A stretch of 64,000 bases of DNA, taken from positions 1-64,000 of the forward strand of contig CAIJXJ010000222.1 of NCBI GenBank assembly GCA_903824575.1, read 5' to 3'. Positions within the stretch are counted from its first letter, which is position 1; every line of letters begins with the position of its first letter. Of the stretch, positions 18,879 to 29,990 are shown one piece after another. Source of the DNA: an uncultured Methylobacillus sp. Lineage in GTDB: Bacteria > Pseudomonadota > Gammaproteobacteria > Burkholderiales > Methylophilaceae. The notes beneath the pieces are model-generated. The model made no database searches. It was not told the origin of the DNA and saw only the letters and a program-made list of their open reading frames with translations. Made by a program: the position numbers and the translations under genes.

Positions 18879-19079
18879 TTACCTTGCAGTGATGACGGTC
18901 AGCGGGGCCATCAGGCATTTCCAGTGAAAATGCAGATCCCCATTTTTCAGGCACGCGGCCCAGCGGTAACCAAGACCCTTGATCAGAACAGAGCCCGCAG
19001 GAACTCCGATCTTGCCCGCAATTTGCGCCACCCGTTTCTTGATCCGGGGCAGGCCCTTGTCATTGTAGAAGGACTCTAA
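18879..19079 (-). pseudogene. Fragment of YgjP/DUF45 metallohydrolase
   Basis: An uninterrupted 66-codon piece reads LESFYNDKGLPRIKKRVAQI and goes on to IGVPAGSVLIKGLGYRWAAC, then KNGDLHFHWK. This is the middle of a YgjP-like (DUF45, M48-type) metal-dependent hydrolase, where the usual text is LGYRWGSC followed by FHW. The N-terminal part and the downstream HExxH zinc motif are both missing, so this is a dead remnant. In other genomes such genes often accompany type I restriction systems; none is visible here. Confidence 0.7.
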
Positions 19080-19081
19080 TG

Positions 19082-19106
19082 CCTCAGTCCTCAGTCCTTG
19101 TTTTTA
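19082..19106 (-). repeat. Right inverted repeat of decayed island
   Basis: On the minus strand this reads TAAAAACAAGGACTGAGGACTGAGG, matching the left copy at 18229 except for one base in the A run and two in the middle. It ends 3 bases from the hemB stop codon. Another TCAGTCCTG follows inside the hemB end. Confidence 0.6.
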
Positions 19107-19108
19107 CA

Positions 19109-20116
<1,008 letters not shown>

Positions 20117-20173
20117 TTAAAACCCTTAATCCTAAAAAAACTAATTAAACGCCGGTGAACACGGCGCTTAAAT

Positions 20174-20965
20174 TTACGTTCCGAAAACACGCGCCAGTTC
20201 CACACCCGGATCCGGCTGGCGCATGAAGGCCTCACCAACCAAAAAGGCATGCACGTCATTGTGACGCATCAGGGCCACATCGTCGGCACTGAAAATGCCG
20301 CTCTCCGTCACCACAATGCGGTCCGGTGGAATGTTGGCAAGCAGGCCCAGGGTAGTCTCCAGTGTCACGTCGAAGGTACGCAGGTTGCGATTGTTGATGC
20401 CAATCAGCGGCGTCTCCAGTTGCAGCGCCAACTCCAGATCGACGTCATCATGCACTTCCACCAACACTGCCATGCCGAGGTCATGAGCAATGGTTTCCAG
20501 CTCCGTCAGGCGTGGCAGATTGAGCGCTGCCGCGATCAACAGGATACAGTCGGCTCCCATCGCCCGAGCCTCATAGACCTGATAGGGATCAATCATAAAA
20601 TCCTTGCGCAATACCGGGATGTCGCAGGCGGCGCGTGCCAGTCTGAGATATTCCGGGCAGCCCTGGAAATAGGGTGCATCGGTCAACACCGAGAGACAAG
20701 CGGCACCATGGCTGGCATAGCTGGCCGCGATTGTTGCCGGCTCGAAATCTTCGCGAATCACGCCTTTCGAAGGGCTGGCCTTCTTGATTTCGGCGATGAC
20801 GGCGGGCAACCCTGCCGCAATCTTGGCTTGAATAGCCTGAAGAAAGTCACGTGGCGGCGCGGCATCTACCGCCTCATGCATCAACAGCAGCAGCGGTTTG
20901 TCGCGCATTGCGGCAGCCACTTCCGTATGCTTGGTATTCAGAATTTTGTTCAGGATGTCAGACAT
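20174..20965 (-). CDS. trpC: Indole-3-glycerol phosphate synthase
   Basis: 263-aa TIM-barrel enzyme of tryptophan synthesis. It has the N-terminal helix [14 protein letters not shown], catalytic Lys in [15 protein letters not shown], the [26 protein letters not shown] strand region (read in parts), Glu in [19 protein letters not shown], and SGIFSADDV with the phosphate site AFLVGEAFM. It is monofunctional (no TrpF domain). It begins 9 bases after the YkgJ-like gene. Confidence 0.97.
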   Translation of the reverse strand: MSDILNKILNTKHTEVAAAMRDKPLLLLMHEAVDAAPPRDFLQAIQAKIAAGLPAVIAEIKKASPSKGVIREDFEPATIAASYASHGAACLSVLTDAPYFQGCPEYLRLARAACDIPVLRKDFMIDPYQVYEARAMGADCILLIAAALNLPRLTELETIAHDLGMAVLVEVHDDVDLELALQLETPLIGINNRNLRTFDVTLETTLGLLANIPPDRIVVTESGIFSADDVALMRHNDVHAFLVGEAFMRQPDPGVELARVFGT

Positions 20966-20974
20966 GGGTTCGTT

Positions 20975-21589
20975 CTAAGTAGTTTTCCCGGACGGGAAAA
21001 AATCACGGATATCCGCCACGATCGGTCGGGTCTTGCTGCCAAGCAAATGATAGGCCTCCATCAACGGCAGGATGTCGGGCCTCGGGATAGCCGCCTGCGG
21101 CTGGTCCCAGTTCTCATGCAGACACCAATAGGGATCGATATCGAAGTTCAGATGCATGCGACAGGTCAGCGGGCGGCACTCGTAAATGGAGCACTCCCCG
21201 TTTTTAAGGAAAATGCAGGGCGTTGCAGCGGAAAACTCAGAGCGCTCATGGTGAACGTTCTGTTTAAGCGCCCGTGGAGTGCTCCCGGTATGGTGGGCGA
21301 TATACTGGGCCTCAAAGTCGGCAATGGGGACATGGACGTGGCAGCAATGACCGCAACCTCTGGCACAGGCGGCAAAGGGTTCGGCGTGCTTGAAGATCAA
21401 ATCGGCCGTCCGCAATACCTCCTGTAGCTTGATCGCAGTACGCGCATTCATCTGTGCGATGCGTTTGGGCAGGGAGACCACGCGCTGGTACAGGTCCGGG
21501 GGGACCGAACCGAAGAATTGATCCAGTTTGGTCGACGCCAACTGGCGTCTTTGCTCGGGCGTATATCCTGCCTTGATGGGAATAGTCAT
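20975..21589 (-). CDS. YkgJ-family cysteine-cluster protein
   Basis: 204-aa protein with the CxxCxxxC-type cluster of the YkgJ/Fli-B group: CARGCGHCCHVHVPI, then CIFLKNGECSIYECRPLTCRMH. These cysteines probably bind zinc or an Fe-S cluster; the function is unknown. It lies between trpD (4-base overlap at its start) and trpC, in the same transcript. This placement of a YkgJ-like gene inside a trp cluster is not part of tryptophan chemistry. Confidence 0.82.
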   Translation of the reverse strand: MTIPIKAGYTPEQRRQLASTKLDQFFGSVPPDLYQRVVSLPKRIAQMNARTAIKLQEVLRTADLIFKHAEPFAACARGCGHCCHVHVPIADFEAQYIAHHTGSTPRALKQNVHHERSEFSAATPCIFLKNGECSIYECRPLTCRMHLNFDIDPYWCLHENWDQPQAAIPRPDILPLMEAYHLLGSKTRPIVADIRDFFPSGKTT

Positions 21590-22620
21590 GATGGAAATTG
21601 TCGTGCCGCTGCCGTCAGCGCTATCAGTTGTTGCAATTTGCCCCTGGCACTGCCATCGGCTATCACCTGCGCCGCCCTGATAACGCCTGCTGGCAAGTTC
21701 GCAGCCTGGCCGGCCACGTAGATCGCGGCGCCAGCATTCAACAGCACGATGTCACGCGCCGGACCCGACTCGCCATCCAGTACCGCCAATATCATGGCTT
21801 TCGATTGTTCGGCATTCTGCACCCGGATGCTGCCGGTCTGGTGCAGACTCATGCCAAACTGTTGCGGATTGATCACAGATTCTCGCACCAGCCCGTCCTG
21901 GAGTTCGGCAACATAAGTGTCACCGGAAAAGGAGATCTCGTCCATCCCGTCGGCGCCATGCACTACCAGCACATGCCGGCTACCAAGTTGTTGCAGCACG
22001 CGTGCAAGTTTTCCGGTCAAAGCGCGATCGAACACGCCCATCACCTGATTCCTGGCACCAGCCGGGTTGGTCAAGGGGCCCAACAGGTTGAACAAGGTAC
22101 GCACCCCGAGTTCTCGCCGCACAGGAGCGGCATGTTTCATCGCACTGTGGTGATTGGGCGCGAACATGAAGCCGATGCCTATGCTATCCACGCAAGTCGC
22201 TACCTGTTGCGGACTCAAATTGACGTTGACGCCAAGAGCCTCCAGCACATCCGCACTACCGCAGCTAGATGAGACCGAACGACCGCCGTGCTTGGCAACG
22301 CGGGCACCGGCAGCAGCCGCGACGATAGCCGAAACGGTAGAAACATTAAAGGTTTGAATGCCATCCCCACCGGTGCCACAAGTATCGATCAGATGCTCAT
22401 CCTGGGCAACTTCGACCCTTGTCGACAACGCCCGCATTACTGTCGCGGCGGCGGCAATCTCGTCCTCGCTTTCACCCTTCATGCGCAAGGCAATCAGGAT
22501 GCCGGCGATCTGCACCGGCGTGTAAACGCCTGCCATGATGGCGTTCATCACTTCCAGCATTTCTTTAACGGTCAAATCACGCTTGTCCAGCAGCGCTTGC
22601 AGTACGGCCTGCGGCGTCAT
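21586..22620 (-). CDS. trpD: Anthranilate phosphoribosyltransferase
   Basis: 344-aa enzyme that adds ribose 5-phosphate from PRPP to anthranilate. It has the PRPP loop DTCGTGGDGIQTFNVST, KHGGRSVSSSCGSADVLEALG, the anthranilate site FMFAPNHHSAMKHAAPVRRELG and the metal pair region GMDEIS. It is full length. Its ATG overlaps the trpG stop by one base, and its end overlaps the YkgJ-like gene. Confidence 0.97.
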   Translation of the reverse strand: MTPQAVLQALLDKRDLTVKEMLEVMNAIMAGVYTPVQIAGILIALRMKGESEDEIAAAATVMRALSTRVEVAQDEHLIDTCGTGGDGIQTFNVSTVSAIVAAAAGARVAKHGGRSVSSSCGSADVLEALGVNVNLSPQQVATCVDSIGIGFMFAPNHHSAMKHAAPVRRELGVRTLFNLLGPLTNPAGARNQVMGVFDRALTGKLARVLQQLGSRHVLVVHGADGMDEISFSGDTYVAELQDGLVRESVINPQQFGMSLHQTGSIRVQNAEQSKAMILAVLDGESGPARDIVLLNAGAAIYVAGQAANLPAGVIRAAQVIADGSARGKLQQLIALTAAARQFPS

Positions 22621-23186
22621 CAGTAAGCCTTGAGAAAATTATCCAGCAACTGGTGACCGTGCTCGGTGAGGATGGATTCAGGGTGGAACTGCACGCCCTC
22701 TATGGCCAAAGTCTTGTGGCGCACGCCCATGATCTCCTGATCTTCCGTCCAGGCGGTTATTTCCAGACAGTCCGGGCAAGTCTCGCGCGCTATCACCAGC
22801 GAATGATAGCGCGTGGCGATGAACGGACTGGGCAAGCCACGGAACACGCCAACATCACGGTGAATTACCGGAGAGGTCTTGCCATGCATCAATTGCTTGG
22901 CATGCACGATGTTGCCTCCAAAGGCCTGGCCTATACTCTGATGCCCGAGGCAAACACCCAGAATGGGAATCCTACCGGCAAATTGGCGAATCAGAGGGAC
23001 GGAAATCCCGGCCTCGTTCGGCGTGCAGGGCCCGGGAGAAATCACAATATAGCGAGGATCAAGTTCCGCCACCTGCTCCAATGTAATTTCGTCGTTACGG
23101 AATACCTTTACGTCCTGCCCCAACTCGGCCAGATATTGCACCAGGTTGTAGGTGAAGGAATCGTAATTGTCGAGCATTAACAACAA
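22620..23186 (-). CDS. trpG: Anthranilate synthase glutamine amidotransferase subunit
   Basis: 188-aa class I amidotransferase. Nucleophile Cys79 lies in [17 protein letters not shown], and the His/Glu pair is in [27 protein letters not shown] at the N-terminus is typical of TrpG/PabA. It supplies ammonia to TrpE, whose gene lies 4.5 kb to the right on the same strand. PabA activity for folate is also possible. It starts 1 base after the fabB stop. Confidence 0.95.
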   Translation of the reverse strand: MLLMLDNYDSFTYNLVQYLAELGQDVKVFRNDEITLEQVAELDPRYIVISPGPCTPNEAGISVPLIRQFAGRIPILGVCLGHQSIGQAFGGNIVHAKQLMHGKTSPVIHRDVGVFRGLPSPFIATRYHSLVIARETCPDCLEITAWTEDQEIMGVRHKTLAIEGVQFHPESILTEHGHQLLDNFLKAY

Positions 23187-23187
23187 A

Positions 23188-24405
23188 TTACAGCCCTCGT
23201 CGCGAGAAGGTCAGGGTGGCATTGGTGCCGCCAAAACCAAAACTGTTAGACAGCGCAGTCTGGATGTTGGCGTGGGCGATGGGAGTTCGCACGATATTGA
23301 GGCCTGTCGCTACCGGATCCAGCGTTTCAATGTTGGCGGAAGCAGCAATAAAATTGTGCTCCATCATCAACAAGGTATAGACCGCTTCATTGACGCCAGC
23401 CGCTCCCAGCGCATGACCGGACAGTGACTTGGTTGAGGCGATGGCGGGGCCATCATTGCCGAATACGGCGCGAATCGCCTCCAGTTCCTTGGCATCGCCG
23501 ACCGGCGTACTGGTGCCATGAGTATTGATGTAGTCGACCGGACCGTCCACGCCAGCCAATGCCATCTGCATGCAGCGCGTGGCACCTTCTCCGCTTGGCG
23601 CCACCATGTCGTAACCATCGGAGGTGGCGCCGTAGCCGACCACTTCCGCGTAAATCCTGGCGCCACGAGCACACGCGTGTTCATACTCTTCCAGCACCAG
23701 AATGCCGCCACCGCCGGAGATGACGAAGCCGTCACGATCGGCATCGTAAGTACGCGAGGCTTTTTCCGGCGTATCGTTGTACTTGCTTGAAAGTGCCCCC
23801 ATGGCATCGAACATGAAGGACAGGGTCCAGTGCTCCTCCTCGGCACCGCCGGCGAACACGATATCCTGCTTGCCCATCTGGATCTGTTCCACGCCGTTGC
23901 CAATGCAGTGCGCACTGGTCGCGCAGGCAGAACTGATGGAATAGTTCACGCCCTTTATTTTCGCGCCGGTAGCGAGACAAGCGGAAACGCCGCTGGCCAT
24001 GGCCTTGGTCACCATGTAAGGGCCGACACGGCGCACGCCTTTTTCGCGCAACGTGTCTATGCCTTCCAGAATGCTTTCATGTGAGGCCCCACCTGCACCG
24101 ACGATCAGGCCGGTGCGCACGTTGGAAACCAGATCGGGCGGCAGCCCTGCATCAAGAATTGCCTCCTGTAGAGCGAGCCAGGCATAGGCATGGCCCTTGG
24201 CCATGAAGCGCATCAACTTGCGGTCAATCAACTCCTGCACGTTGAGTTTAATGGAACCGGCAACCTGAGAGCGCAGGCCCTGATCGGCATATTCCTGCTG
24301 AAAGGTAATCCCCGAGCGACCGGCACGCAGACTGTCGAGAACTTCGGCCTTGTTGTTGCCCAGGCTAGACACGATACCGAACCCGGTAACGACGACGCGA
24401 CGCAT
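23188..24405 (-). CDS. fabB: Beta-ketoacyl-ACP synthase I
   Basis: 405-aa condensing enzyme of fatty acid synthesis. Nucleophile Cys161 is in [15 protein letters not shown], and the two catalytic histidines are in [11 protein letters not shown] and [11 protein letters not shown]. The neighbour fabA (12 bases upstream) identifies it as the FabB type needed for unsaturated fatty acids. It ends 1 base before trpG, so its translation is likely tied to that of a tryptophan gene. Confidence 0.95.
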   Translation of the reverse strand: MRRVVVTGFGIVSSLGNNKAEVLDSLRAGRSGITFQQEYADQGLRSQVAGSIKLNVQELIDRKLMRFMAKGHAYAWLALQEAILDAGLPPDLVSNVRTGLIVGAGGASHESILEGIDTLREKGVRRVGPYMVTKAMASGVSACLATGAKIKGVNYSISSACATSAHCIGNGVEQIQMGKQDIVFAGGAEEEHWTLSFMFDAMGALSSKYNDTPEKASRTYDADRDGFVISGGGGILVLEEYEHACARGARIYAEVVGYGATSDGYDMVAPSGEGATRCMQMALAGVDGPVDYINTHGTSTPVGDAKELEAIRAVFGNDGPAIASTKSLSGHALGAAGVNEAVYTLLMMEHNFIAASANIETLDPVATGLNIVRTPIAHANIQTALSNSFGFGGTNATLTFSRRGL

Positions 24406-24417
24406 AAACGCCTCCTC

Positions 24418-24933
24418 CTAGAAATTGTCCGTGCGGGTAAACAGACCGACCCGAAGATCGTTGGCCACGTAAATCTCGCGACCGTCCACTTCCATGCGGG
24501 CATCAGCGATGCCCATCACCAACTTACGCATGATCAGGCGCTTGATGTCGATGGTATAGCGCACCAGCTTGGCTGTTGGTAACACCTGGCCGGTAAACTT
24601 GACATCCCCTGCCCCCAGCGCACGCCCTCGCCCCGGGCCACCACTCCAGCCAAGGAAAAATCCAAGCAGTTGCCACATGGCATCCAGACCCAAGCAACCA
24701 GGCATCACGGGATCCCCCTCGAAATGACAGCCGAAAAACCATAAATCCGGCCGCACATCGAGTTCGGCGATAATTTGTCCGTTACCGTATTTGCCGCCGT
24801 CGCTAGTAATCGACACGATGCGATCGAACATCAGCATCGGTGGCAATGGCAGTTGCGCATTGCCCGCACCGAACACTTCACCGCGTCCACAGGCCAGAAG
24901 TTGATCGAAGTTATAGCTGTTTAGATTTTTCAT
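24418..24933 (-). CDS. fabA: 3-hydroxydecanoyl-ACP dehydratase/isomerase
   Basis: 171-aa hot-dog-fold enzyme that makes and isomerises the decenoyl-ACP branch point. Catalytic His70 in [15 protein letters not shown] and Asp84 in CLGLDAMWQ sit at the same positions as in Escherichia coli FabA. It pairs with fabB. It lies 69 bases after the GGDEF-EAL gene, the largest gap in this stretch, so an internal promoter is possible, though none is obvious. Confidence 0.96.
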   Translation of the reverse strand: MKNLNSYNFDQLLACGRGEVFGAGNAQLPLPPMLMFDRIVSITSDGGKYGNGQIIAELDVRPDLWFFGCHFEGDPVMPGCLGLDAMWQLLGFFLGWSGGPGRGRALGAGDVKFTGQVLPTAKLVRYTIDIKRLIMRKLVMGIADARMEVDGREIYVANDLRVGLFTRTDNF

Positions 24934-25002
24934 ATTGAGACCTGATTGATTTAATCCGTATTTTCCTCGGAAATGGTGGCAAACGGAAGGGTTGATCGAA
25001 TA

Positions 25003-27702
25003 TCAGGCGATGGCAAGCATTTCTTCGAACGCGTCCAGTGGTACCGGACGCCCGAAAAGATAGCCCTGAAATTGCATACAGCCATGCAATTTCAGAAATT
25101 CCAGTTGCGTCTCCGTTTCCACACCCTCGGCAATGACTTCCAGTCCAAGAGCGCCTGTCATGGCGATGATGGTCTGCACAATGGCCGCGTCGTTTGGATC
25201 GCTGGCAATGTCCCGCACGAAACTCTGGTCGATCTTGAGCTGATCGAGCGGCAAACGCTTCAGTTGGCCCAGCGACGACTGGCCAGTGCCGAAATCATCC
25301 ATCGAGAACCTGACACCCAATGCCTTGATCTCGTGCATTTTTTCTATGGTGTCGCCAACATTGTCCAGCACCAGGCTTTCCGTCAACTCGAGCTTTAGCA
25401 GTCGCGGATTGGCCCCGGTCTGTTGCAACACCTGCTGCACTTGCTGGGCGAAATCCCTCTGCCGAAACTGGCGCGCACTGACATTCACCGCCAACTCCAA
25501 CTTCTTGCCAAATTCATGTTGCTCCCAGCGCTTCAGTTGCGTGCAAGCGGTCTCTAACACCCAGAAACCGATGGCAACGATCAAACCGCTATCCTCGGCT
25601 ACCGGGATGAACTGCACCGGCGATACCATGCCACGTTGCGGGTGCAGCCAGCGCAACAACACCTCGGCCCCGGTAATTTTCCGATGCTGGTCAACCTGAA
25701 TCTGGTAATACAGCAGCAGTTGCTGCTGAGGCAGACACTGACGCAGGTCATGCTCAATCTGGATGCGGGTCTCAAGGGCAACCTGCATCACCGGATCGAA
25801 AAAACGGATGGCGTTGCGCCCGGACTGCTTGGCCTGATACATGGCGGCATCGGCATGCTTGAGCAGGTCTTCCACCGCCTCCTGCTCCCCCAGAAACAGG
25901 CTGACGCCAATACTGGGCGTGCTATGGTGCTCAAAACCACGCAACAAATAGGGCTGGTTCAATGCATCCAGCACCTTCTCCCCCACCACCTCGGCATAGG
26001 TCGCCGCTTGCTCGGCCTGCTCGCTCAAACCCTCCAGGATGACGACAAACTCGTCCCCACCCAGGCGCGCAACCGTATCTTCCGCTCGCACGCAAGCGCT
26101 CAGGCGCTGCGCCACCTCAACCAGCAACAAATCGCCGACCGCATGACCGCGCGTATCATTAAGCGTCTTGAAATTATCGAGATCAATGAAAAGTACCGCG
26201 CCATGATGCTGGCGCCGCATGGACGATGCCAATGCTTGCTGCAGACGATCCAGCAGCAAGCGGCGATTGGGCAGACTGGTGAGTTGGTCGAAATAGGCCA
26301 GGGTATGAATAGCAGCCTCAGCCTCCTTGAACTGGCTGATATCGGAAAATGTGCCGATATAATGCGTAGCCACACCATCCGTGCCCTTGATAGTGGAGAT
26401 CGTCAGCCAGTGCGGATACGGGCTGCCATCCTTGCACTGCTGCCAGACTTCGCCCTGCCATACGCCTTCGCTCTGTACCTTCTCCTGCATTTGCTGATAA
26501 AACAGGGAATCATGGTGTTTCGACTGCAGAAACTCCAGCGTTTTTCCAATCACCTCATCGCTGCCATACCCTGTCAAGCGGGTAAATGCGCTGTTGACGC
26601 GCAGGATATGCTCGCTGGCGTCCAGCACGAACACCCCTTCCTGCACTTCAAAGGCCGCTGCTGCAATGCGCAGTTCTCTCTCCGCCGCCCGTCGTTCCGT
26701 CACGTCACGACCGATGACCACCAGCGCGCGGCGCGCCCCGGCGCTATCGAACAACGGCATCTTACGCACTTCAAAATCGTGCAAGACACCGTTTTCATCT
26801 AATGCCTGCTCTGATGACAGGGTTAACTTTTCCGCCTTCCAGGCCTTTTCATCCTCAATCATGCAGGCCTCATGTACACTGCGAAACTCCGGCCGGGCCT
26901 GTGCCAGCTCCATTTCGGTCTTGCCACGCCAGTCAAATCCATGCAGCCGAAACAGGTTCTTGGCCATTTCATTAGTAATCAGCCAGCGACCGTTACCATC
27001 CTTGAAAAAAATCGCATCGGGGATGGCCTCGATCAGCGCGGTCAATCGCTCCGTGAGCAGATTCAGCGCCGCATCTTTCTGCATCAATGAGGTCCGGCCG
27101 GTGTCGGCCTGCAGACGCAGGGATACATTTTCGAGCAGGAAGACGTGCTGCCGTCTTACCATCGTAATGAGGAACAATAAGAACAGCAGAGTCATGGCCG
27201 ACATGGTCAACCCGGCGTCACTGCTTTCGGCAAACAGCCGTAGCATCAGAGGCAACAACAAGGGCGTAATGTAGCCGAGGGCACTGACCATATCCATGGA
27301 ATAGGTCACCATCGCAGCCGCCGTCACCCCGGCCAGGGCAAATGCCAGGGTCGCCTGATGTGCGGGATTATGTGGCGGGAATAATAACCAGGCTGACACT
27401 CCCCACAGGATGCCGGTAATAAATGCCCCGAACCGGAAGCGTTGCAGCCAGCCCTTAGGCGTCGCTCCCTGTGGCAGCCGGCGCCAGGACAGGTACAAAC
27501 GGGCTCGCCCAAGAATGGAAAGCTGAATCAGGACCAGCCAGGTTGTTGCCGCTATCGCGCCGACAGCCGGTGACTGCACATAGGCCAGCAGCATTGCCAG
27601 CAATGCGGTGGTAGCAAGCGAGACCGGCATGCCGGAATAGAGTTGCCGCACCTGTTCAGCATGCAGGGCATCCATCCCGGCGGTCGCAGGGCGTAGAGGC
27701 AT
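25003..27702 (-). CDS. Membrane PAS-GGDEF-EAL c-di-GMP enzyme
   Basis: 899-aa protein. Residues about 25-190 hold several membrane helices, probably a sensor. Two PAS domains follow (about 220-330 and 345-455), then a GGDEF domain with an intact RLGGDEF active site and an RxxD inhibitory site (RAED) five residues before it. The C-terminal EAL domain reads EVL instead of EAL but keeps the catalytic Glu, DDFGTG and EGVE. Both synthesis and breakdown of c-di-GMP are therefore possible. It starts 1 base after trpE, an unusual place for a signalling gene. Confidence 0.92.
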   Translation of the reverse strand: MPLRPATAGMDALHAEQVRQLYSGMPVSLATTALLAMLLAYVQSPAVGAIAATTWLVLIQLSILGRARLYLSWRRLPQGATPKGWLQRFRFGAFITGILWGVSAWLLFPPHNPAHQATLAFALAGVTAAAMVTYSMDMVSALGYITPLLLPLMLRLFAESSDAGLTMSAMTLLFLLFLITMVRRQHVFLLENVSLRLQADTGRTSLMQKDAALNLLTERLTALIEAIPDAIFFKDGNGRWLITNEMAKNLFRLHGFDWRGKTEMELAQARPEFRSVHEACMIEDEKAWKAEKLTLSSEQALDENGVLHDFEVRKMPLFDSAGARRALVVIGRDVTERRAAERELRIAAAAFEVQEGVFVLDASEHILRVNSAFTRLTGYGSDEVIGKTLEFLQSKHHDSLFYQQMQEKVQSEGVWQGEVWQQCKDGSPYPHWLTISTIKGTDGVATHYIGTFSDISQFKEAEAAIHTLAYFDQLTSLPNRRLLLDRLQQALASSMRRQHHGAVLFIDLDNFKTLNDTRGHAVGDLLLVEVAQRLSACVRAEDTVARLGGDEFVVILEGLSEQAEQAATYAEVVGEKVLDALNQPYLLRGFEHHSTPSIGVSLFLGEQEAVEDLLKHADAAMYQAKQSGRNAIRFFDPVMQVALETRIQIEHDLRQCLPQQQLLLYYQIQVDQHRKITGAEVLLRWLHPQRGMVSPVQFIPVAEDSGLIVAIGFWVLETACTQLKRWEQHEFGKKLELAVNVSARQFRQRDFAQQVQQVLQQTGANPRLLKLELTESLVLDNVGDTIEKMHEIKALGVRFSMDDFGTGQSSLGQLKRLPLDQLKIDQSFVRDIASDPNDAAIVQTIIAMTGALGLEVIAEGVETETQLEFLKLHGCMQFQGYLFGRPVPLDAFEEMLAIA

Positions 27703-27703
27703 C

Positions 27704-29185
27704 TTAAGCGTTATCCAGCCCGGCTAGCGCTAATTCTGCGGCCCGCAACACGGCCCGCGCCTTGTTCAGCGTTTCCGTCCATTCGTTATCGGGCACCGAA
27801 TCGGCCACGATACCGGCACCAGCCTGCACATAAAGCATCTGGTCCTTGATAACTGCGGTTCGAATCGCGATCGCCACATCCATGTCACCATTGAACCCAA
27901 GGTAGCCAACCGCACCGGCATAAATACCGCGCTTGGAAGGCTCCAGTTCGTCGATGATTTCCATCGCCCGTACCTTGGGCGCCCCACTCACCGTGCCGGC
28001 AGGAAAGGTGGCCCGGAGCACGTCGATGGCATCCATGCCGGGCTTCAGCCGGCCTTCAACGCTGGACACGATATGCATCACATGAGAATAGCGCTCGATC
28101 ACCATGTTATCGGTGACGTGCACGCTGCCGGTTTGCGCCACGCGGCCAACATCATTGCGACCGAGATCCATCAGTTGCACGTGCTCAGCACACTCCTTGG
28201 GGTCGGCCAGCAACTCCTCCGCCAATGCCACATCCTGTTCGCGCGTCTGGCCCCTGGGGCGGGTACCTGCGATAGGACGGGCGGTGACGATATCGCCTTC
28301 GAGCCGCACCAGGATCTCGGGTGAAGAACCGACGATATGATGATCATCCATGTCGTAATAGAACATGTAAGGCGAAGGATTGAGACTGCGTAACGCCCGG
28401 TACAAGGACAACGGGGAGGCCGCAAACGGCTGCGACATGCGCTGGGAGAGCACCACCTGCATGATATCGCCATTGAATATATAGCGTCGTGCCTGCTCCA
28501 CTGCAGCCTTGAAGCCGGCCTCGCCAAACTCCGAAACGGCTGTTACCGGTGCCATGGCAGGGGCAACGGCAAGCTGTGCGGGTTCGCGCAAGCTGCCGAT
28601 CAGGGCATCGAGGCGTGCCTGTGCCGTCGCATAGGCATTGGCTTGTGCCGGATCGGCATAGACGATGAAGCTGAGTTTGGAAGCCAGGTTATCCACCACT
28701 GCCAATTCTTCGGTCAGCAACAACTGGATATCCGGTGTGCCGACCACATCGGGCTTTTGTACACCCGCCAAGCGACGCTCGATATGGCGCACGGTTTCAT
28801 AGCCAAAATAGCCGGCGAGGCCGCCGGTATAACGCGGCAGGCCGGAGAGTGGCGCCGGTTTGAAACGCGCCTGAAATGCCTGCACGAAATCCAGCGGGTC
28901 AGTGTCAAGGACGGACTCGACCACCCCGCCGTCACGGATCACTTGAATATTGCGACCACGGGCAAGGATACGTGTCCTCGCCGGCAGGCCAATGAAGGAA
29001 TAGCGCCCGAAGCGCTCGCCACCCTGCACCGACTCCAGCAGATAGGAATAAGGGCGATTGGCAAGCTTCAGGTAAAGCGAGAGCGGGGTGTCGAGATCGG
29101 CATAGATCTCGGCTACCAGCGGAATGCGGTTGTAACCTTCGCTGGCTAATCGATTGAATTCTTGTTCGGTCAGACGGTGCAACAT
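27704..29185 (-). CDS. trpE: Anthranilate synthase component I
   Basis: 493-aa chorismate-utilising enzyme. It has the N-terminal feedback region with LLES, and the catalytic domain with [59 protein letters not shown] and the end AGAGIVADS. The start [10 protein letters not shown] is preceded by TTGGAGATTTTC; a longer frame from 29212 lacks a ribosome site. It follows gph after about 110 bases and is separated from trpGDC by three unrelated genes. Confidence 0.96.
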   Translation of the reverse strand: MLHRLTEQEFNRLASEGYNRIPLVAEIYADLDTPLSLYLKLANRPYSYLLESVQGGERFGRYSFIGLPARTRILARGRNIQVIRDGGVVESVLDTDPLDFVQAFQARFKPAPLSGLPRYTGGLAGYFGYETVRHIERRLAGVQKPDVVGTPDIQLLLTEELAVVDNLASKLSFIVYADPAQANAYATAQARLDALIGSLREPAQLAVAPAMAPVTAVSEFGEAGFKAAVEQARRYIFNGDIMQVVLSQRMSQPFAASPLSLYRALRSLNPSPYMFYYDMDDHHIVGSSPEILVRLEGDIVTARPIAGTRPRGQTREQDVALAEELLADPKECAEHVQLMDLGRNDVGRVAQTGSVHVTDNMVIERYSHVMHIVSSVEGRLKPGMDAIDVLRATFPAGTVSGAPKVRAMEIIDELEPSKRGIYAGAVGYLGFNGDMDVAIAIRTAVIKDQMLYVQAGAGIVADSVPDNEWTETLNKARAVLRAAELALAGLDNA

Positions 29186-29298
29186 GAAAATCTCCAAATC
29201 TGGTCTTGTCATCGGCGCGCTTTTCCAAGCGCCGGGCGCATGCTTAGCTCACGGCCACCATCGCCAACCGACTGTTAACAGATTGAAGGATATTGACG

Positions 29299-29988
29299 TC
29301 ATGCTTTCACGATCAGTTGACTGGCCTCAAATACGCTTTCCACCACCCGATCGAGATCCAGTTTTTCCACCGGCTCGCCGTGGTTATAGCCATAAGGCAC
29401 GCAAAAAATATGGCATCCGGCCGCACGCGCCGCTTGTGCGTCATTCTGCGAATCACCGATCAACAACATTTGATCCGGCCGCACGCCGAACTGCTCGCAG
29501 GCAAAGAGCAGCGGCAATGGATCCGGCTTGGTTCTGGGCAGCGAGTCGCCGGACAGTATCAGCTCGAAATAATCTCTGAGGCCGGTGTCACGCAACAGTG
29601 GCAGGGTAAATTTCTCCGCCTTGTTGGTGATGCAGGCCAGACGGTAACCCGAGGCCTTCAGCACTTCCAGCCCTTCCACCACCCCCGGATAGGGCCGGCT
29701 GTACAGGCTAACGACCTCGGCATAGTGGCGCTCGTAAAGCGGGCGGGCCAGTGCGAACAGTTCGGCAGCCGGTTCCGCAAACATTTCACCAGTCAGCACG
29801 CGCTTGATCAGGCGATCGACGCCGTTGCCGATATAGGTCATGACAACGGCCATGTCCACCTGCGGCCGTTCCATTTCAGCCAGCATGCGGTTGGCCGCCT
29901 CTGCCAAGTCGGGCGCCGTGTTAAGCAAGGTACCATCGAGGTCAATCACGACGGCCTGCACCGCTAATGGCATATCCAGTTTAGACAT
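29299..29988 (-). CDS. gph: Phosphoglycolate phosphatase
   Basis: 229-aa HAD-family phosphatase. Motif I is DLDGTLLNTAPDL, motif II lies in ACITNKAEKF, and motif III is KPDPLPLLF followed by LLIGDSQNDAQAARAAG. It removes 2-phosphoglycolate formed by DNA repair or oxygenase activity. The order rpe-gph-trpE is common in proteobacteria. I start it at MSKLD; a TTG two codons earlier overlaps the stop of the lipoprotein gene. Confidence 0.9.
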   Translation of the reverse strand: MSKLDMPLAVQAVVIDLDGTLLNTAPDLAEAANRMLAEMERPQVDMAVVMTYIGNGVDRLIKRVLTGEMFAEPAAELFALARPLYERHYAEVVSLYSRPYPGVVEGLEVLKASGYRLACITNKAEKFTLPLLRDTGLRDYFELILSGDSLPRTKPDPLPLLFACEQFGVRPDQMLLIGDSQNDAQAARAAGCHIFCVPYGYNHGEPVEKLDLDRVVESVFEASQLIVKA

Positions 29989-29990
29989 GA

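Noticed and set aside
20249-21427. 392-codon plus-strand open frame
   Set aside because: It runs antisense across trpC and the YkgJ-like gene. Its composition is that of a reversed coding frame and it has no ribosome site.
25636-26802. 388-codon plus-strand open frame
   Set aside because: Antisense to the GGDEF-EAL gene; no recognisable domain.
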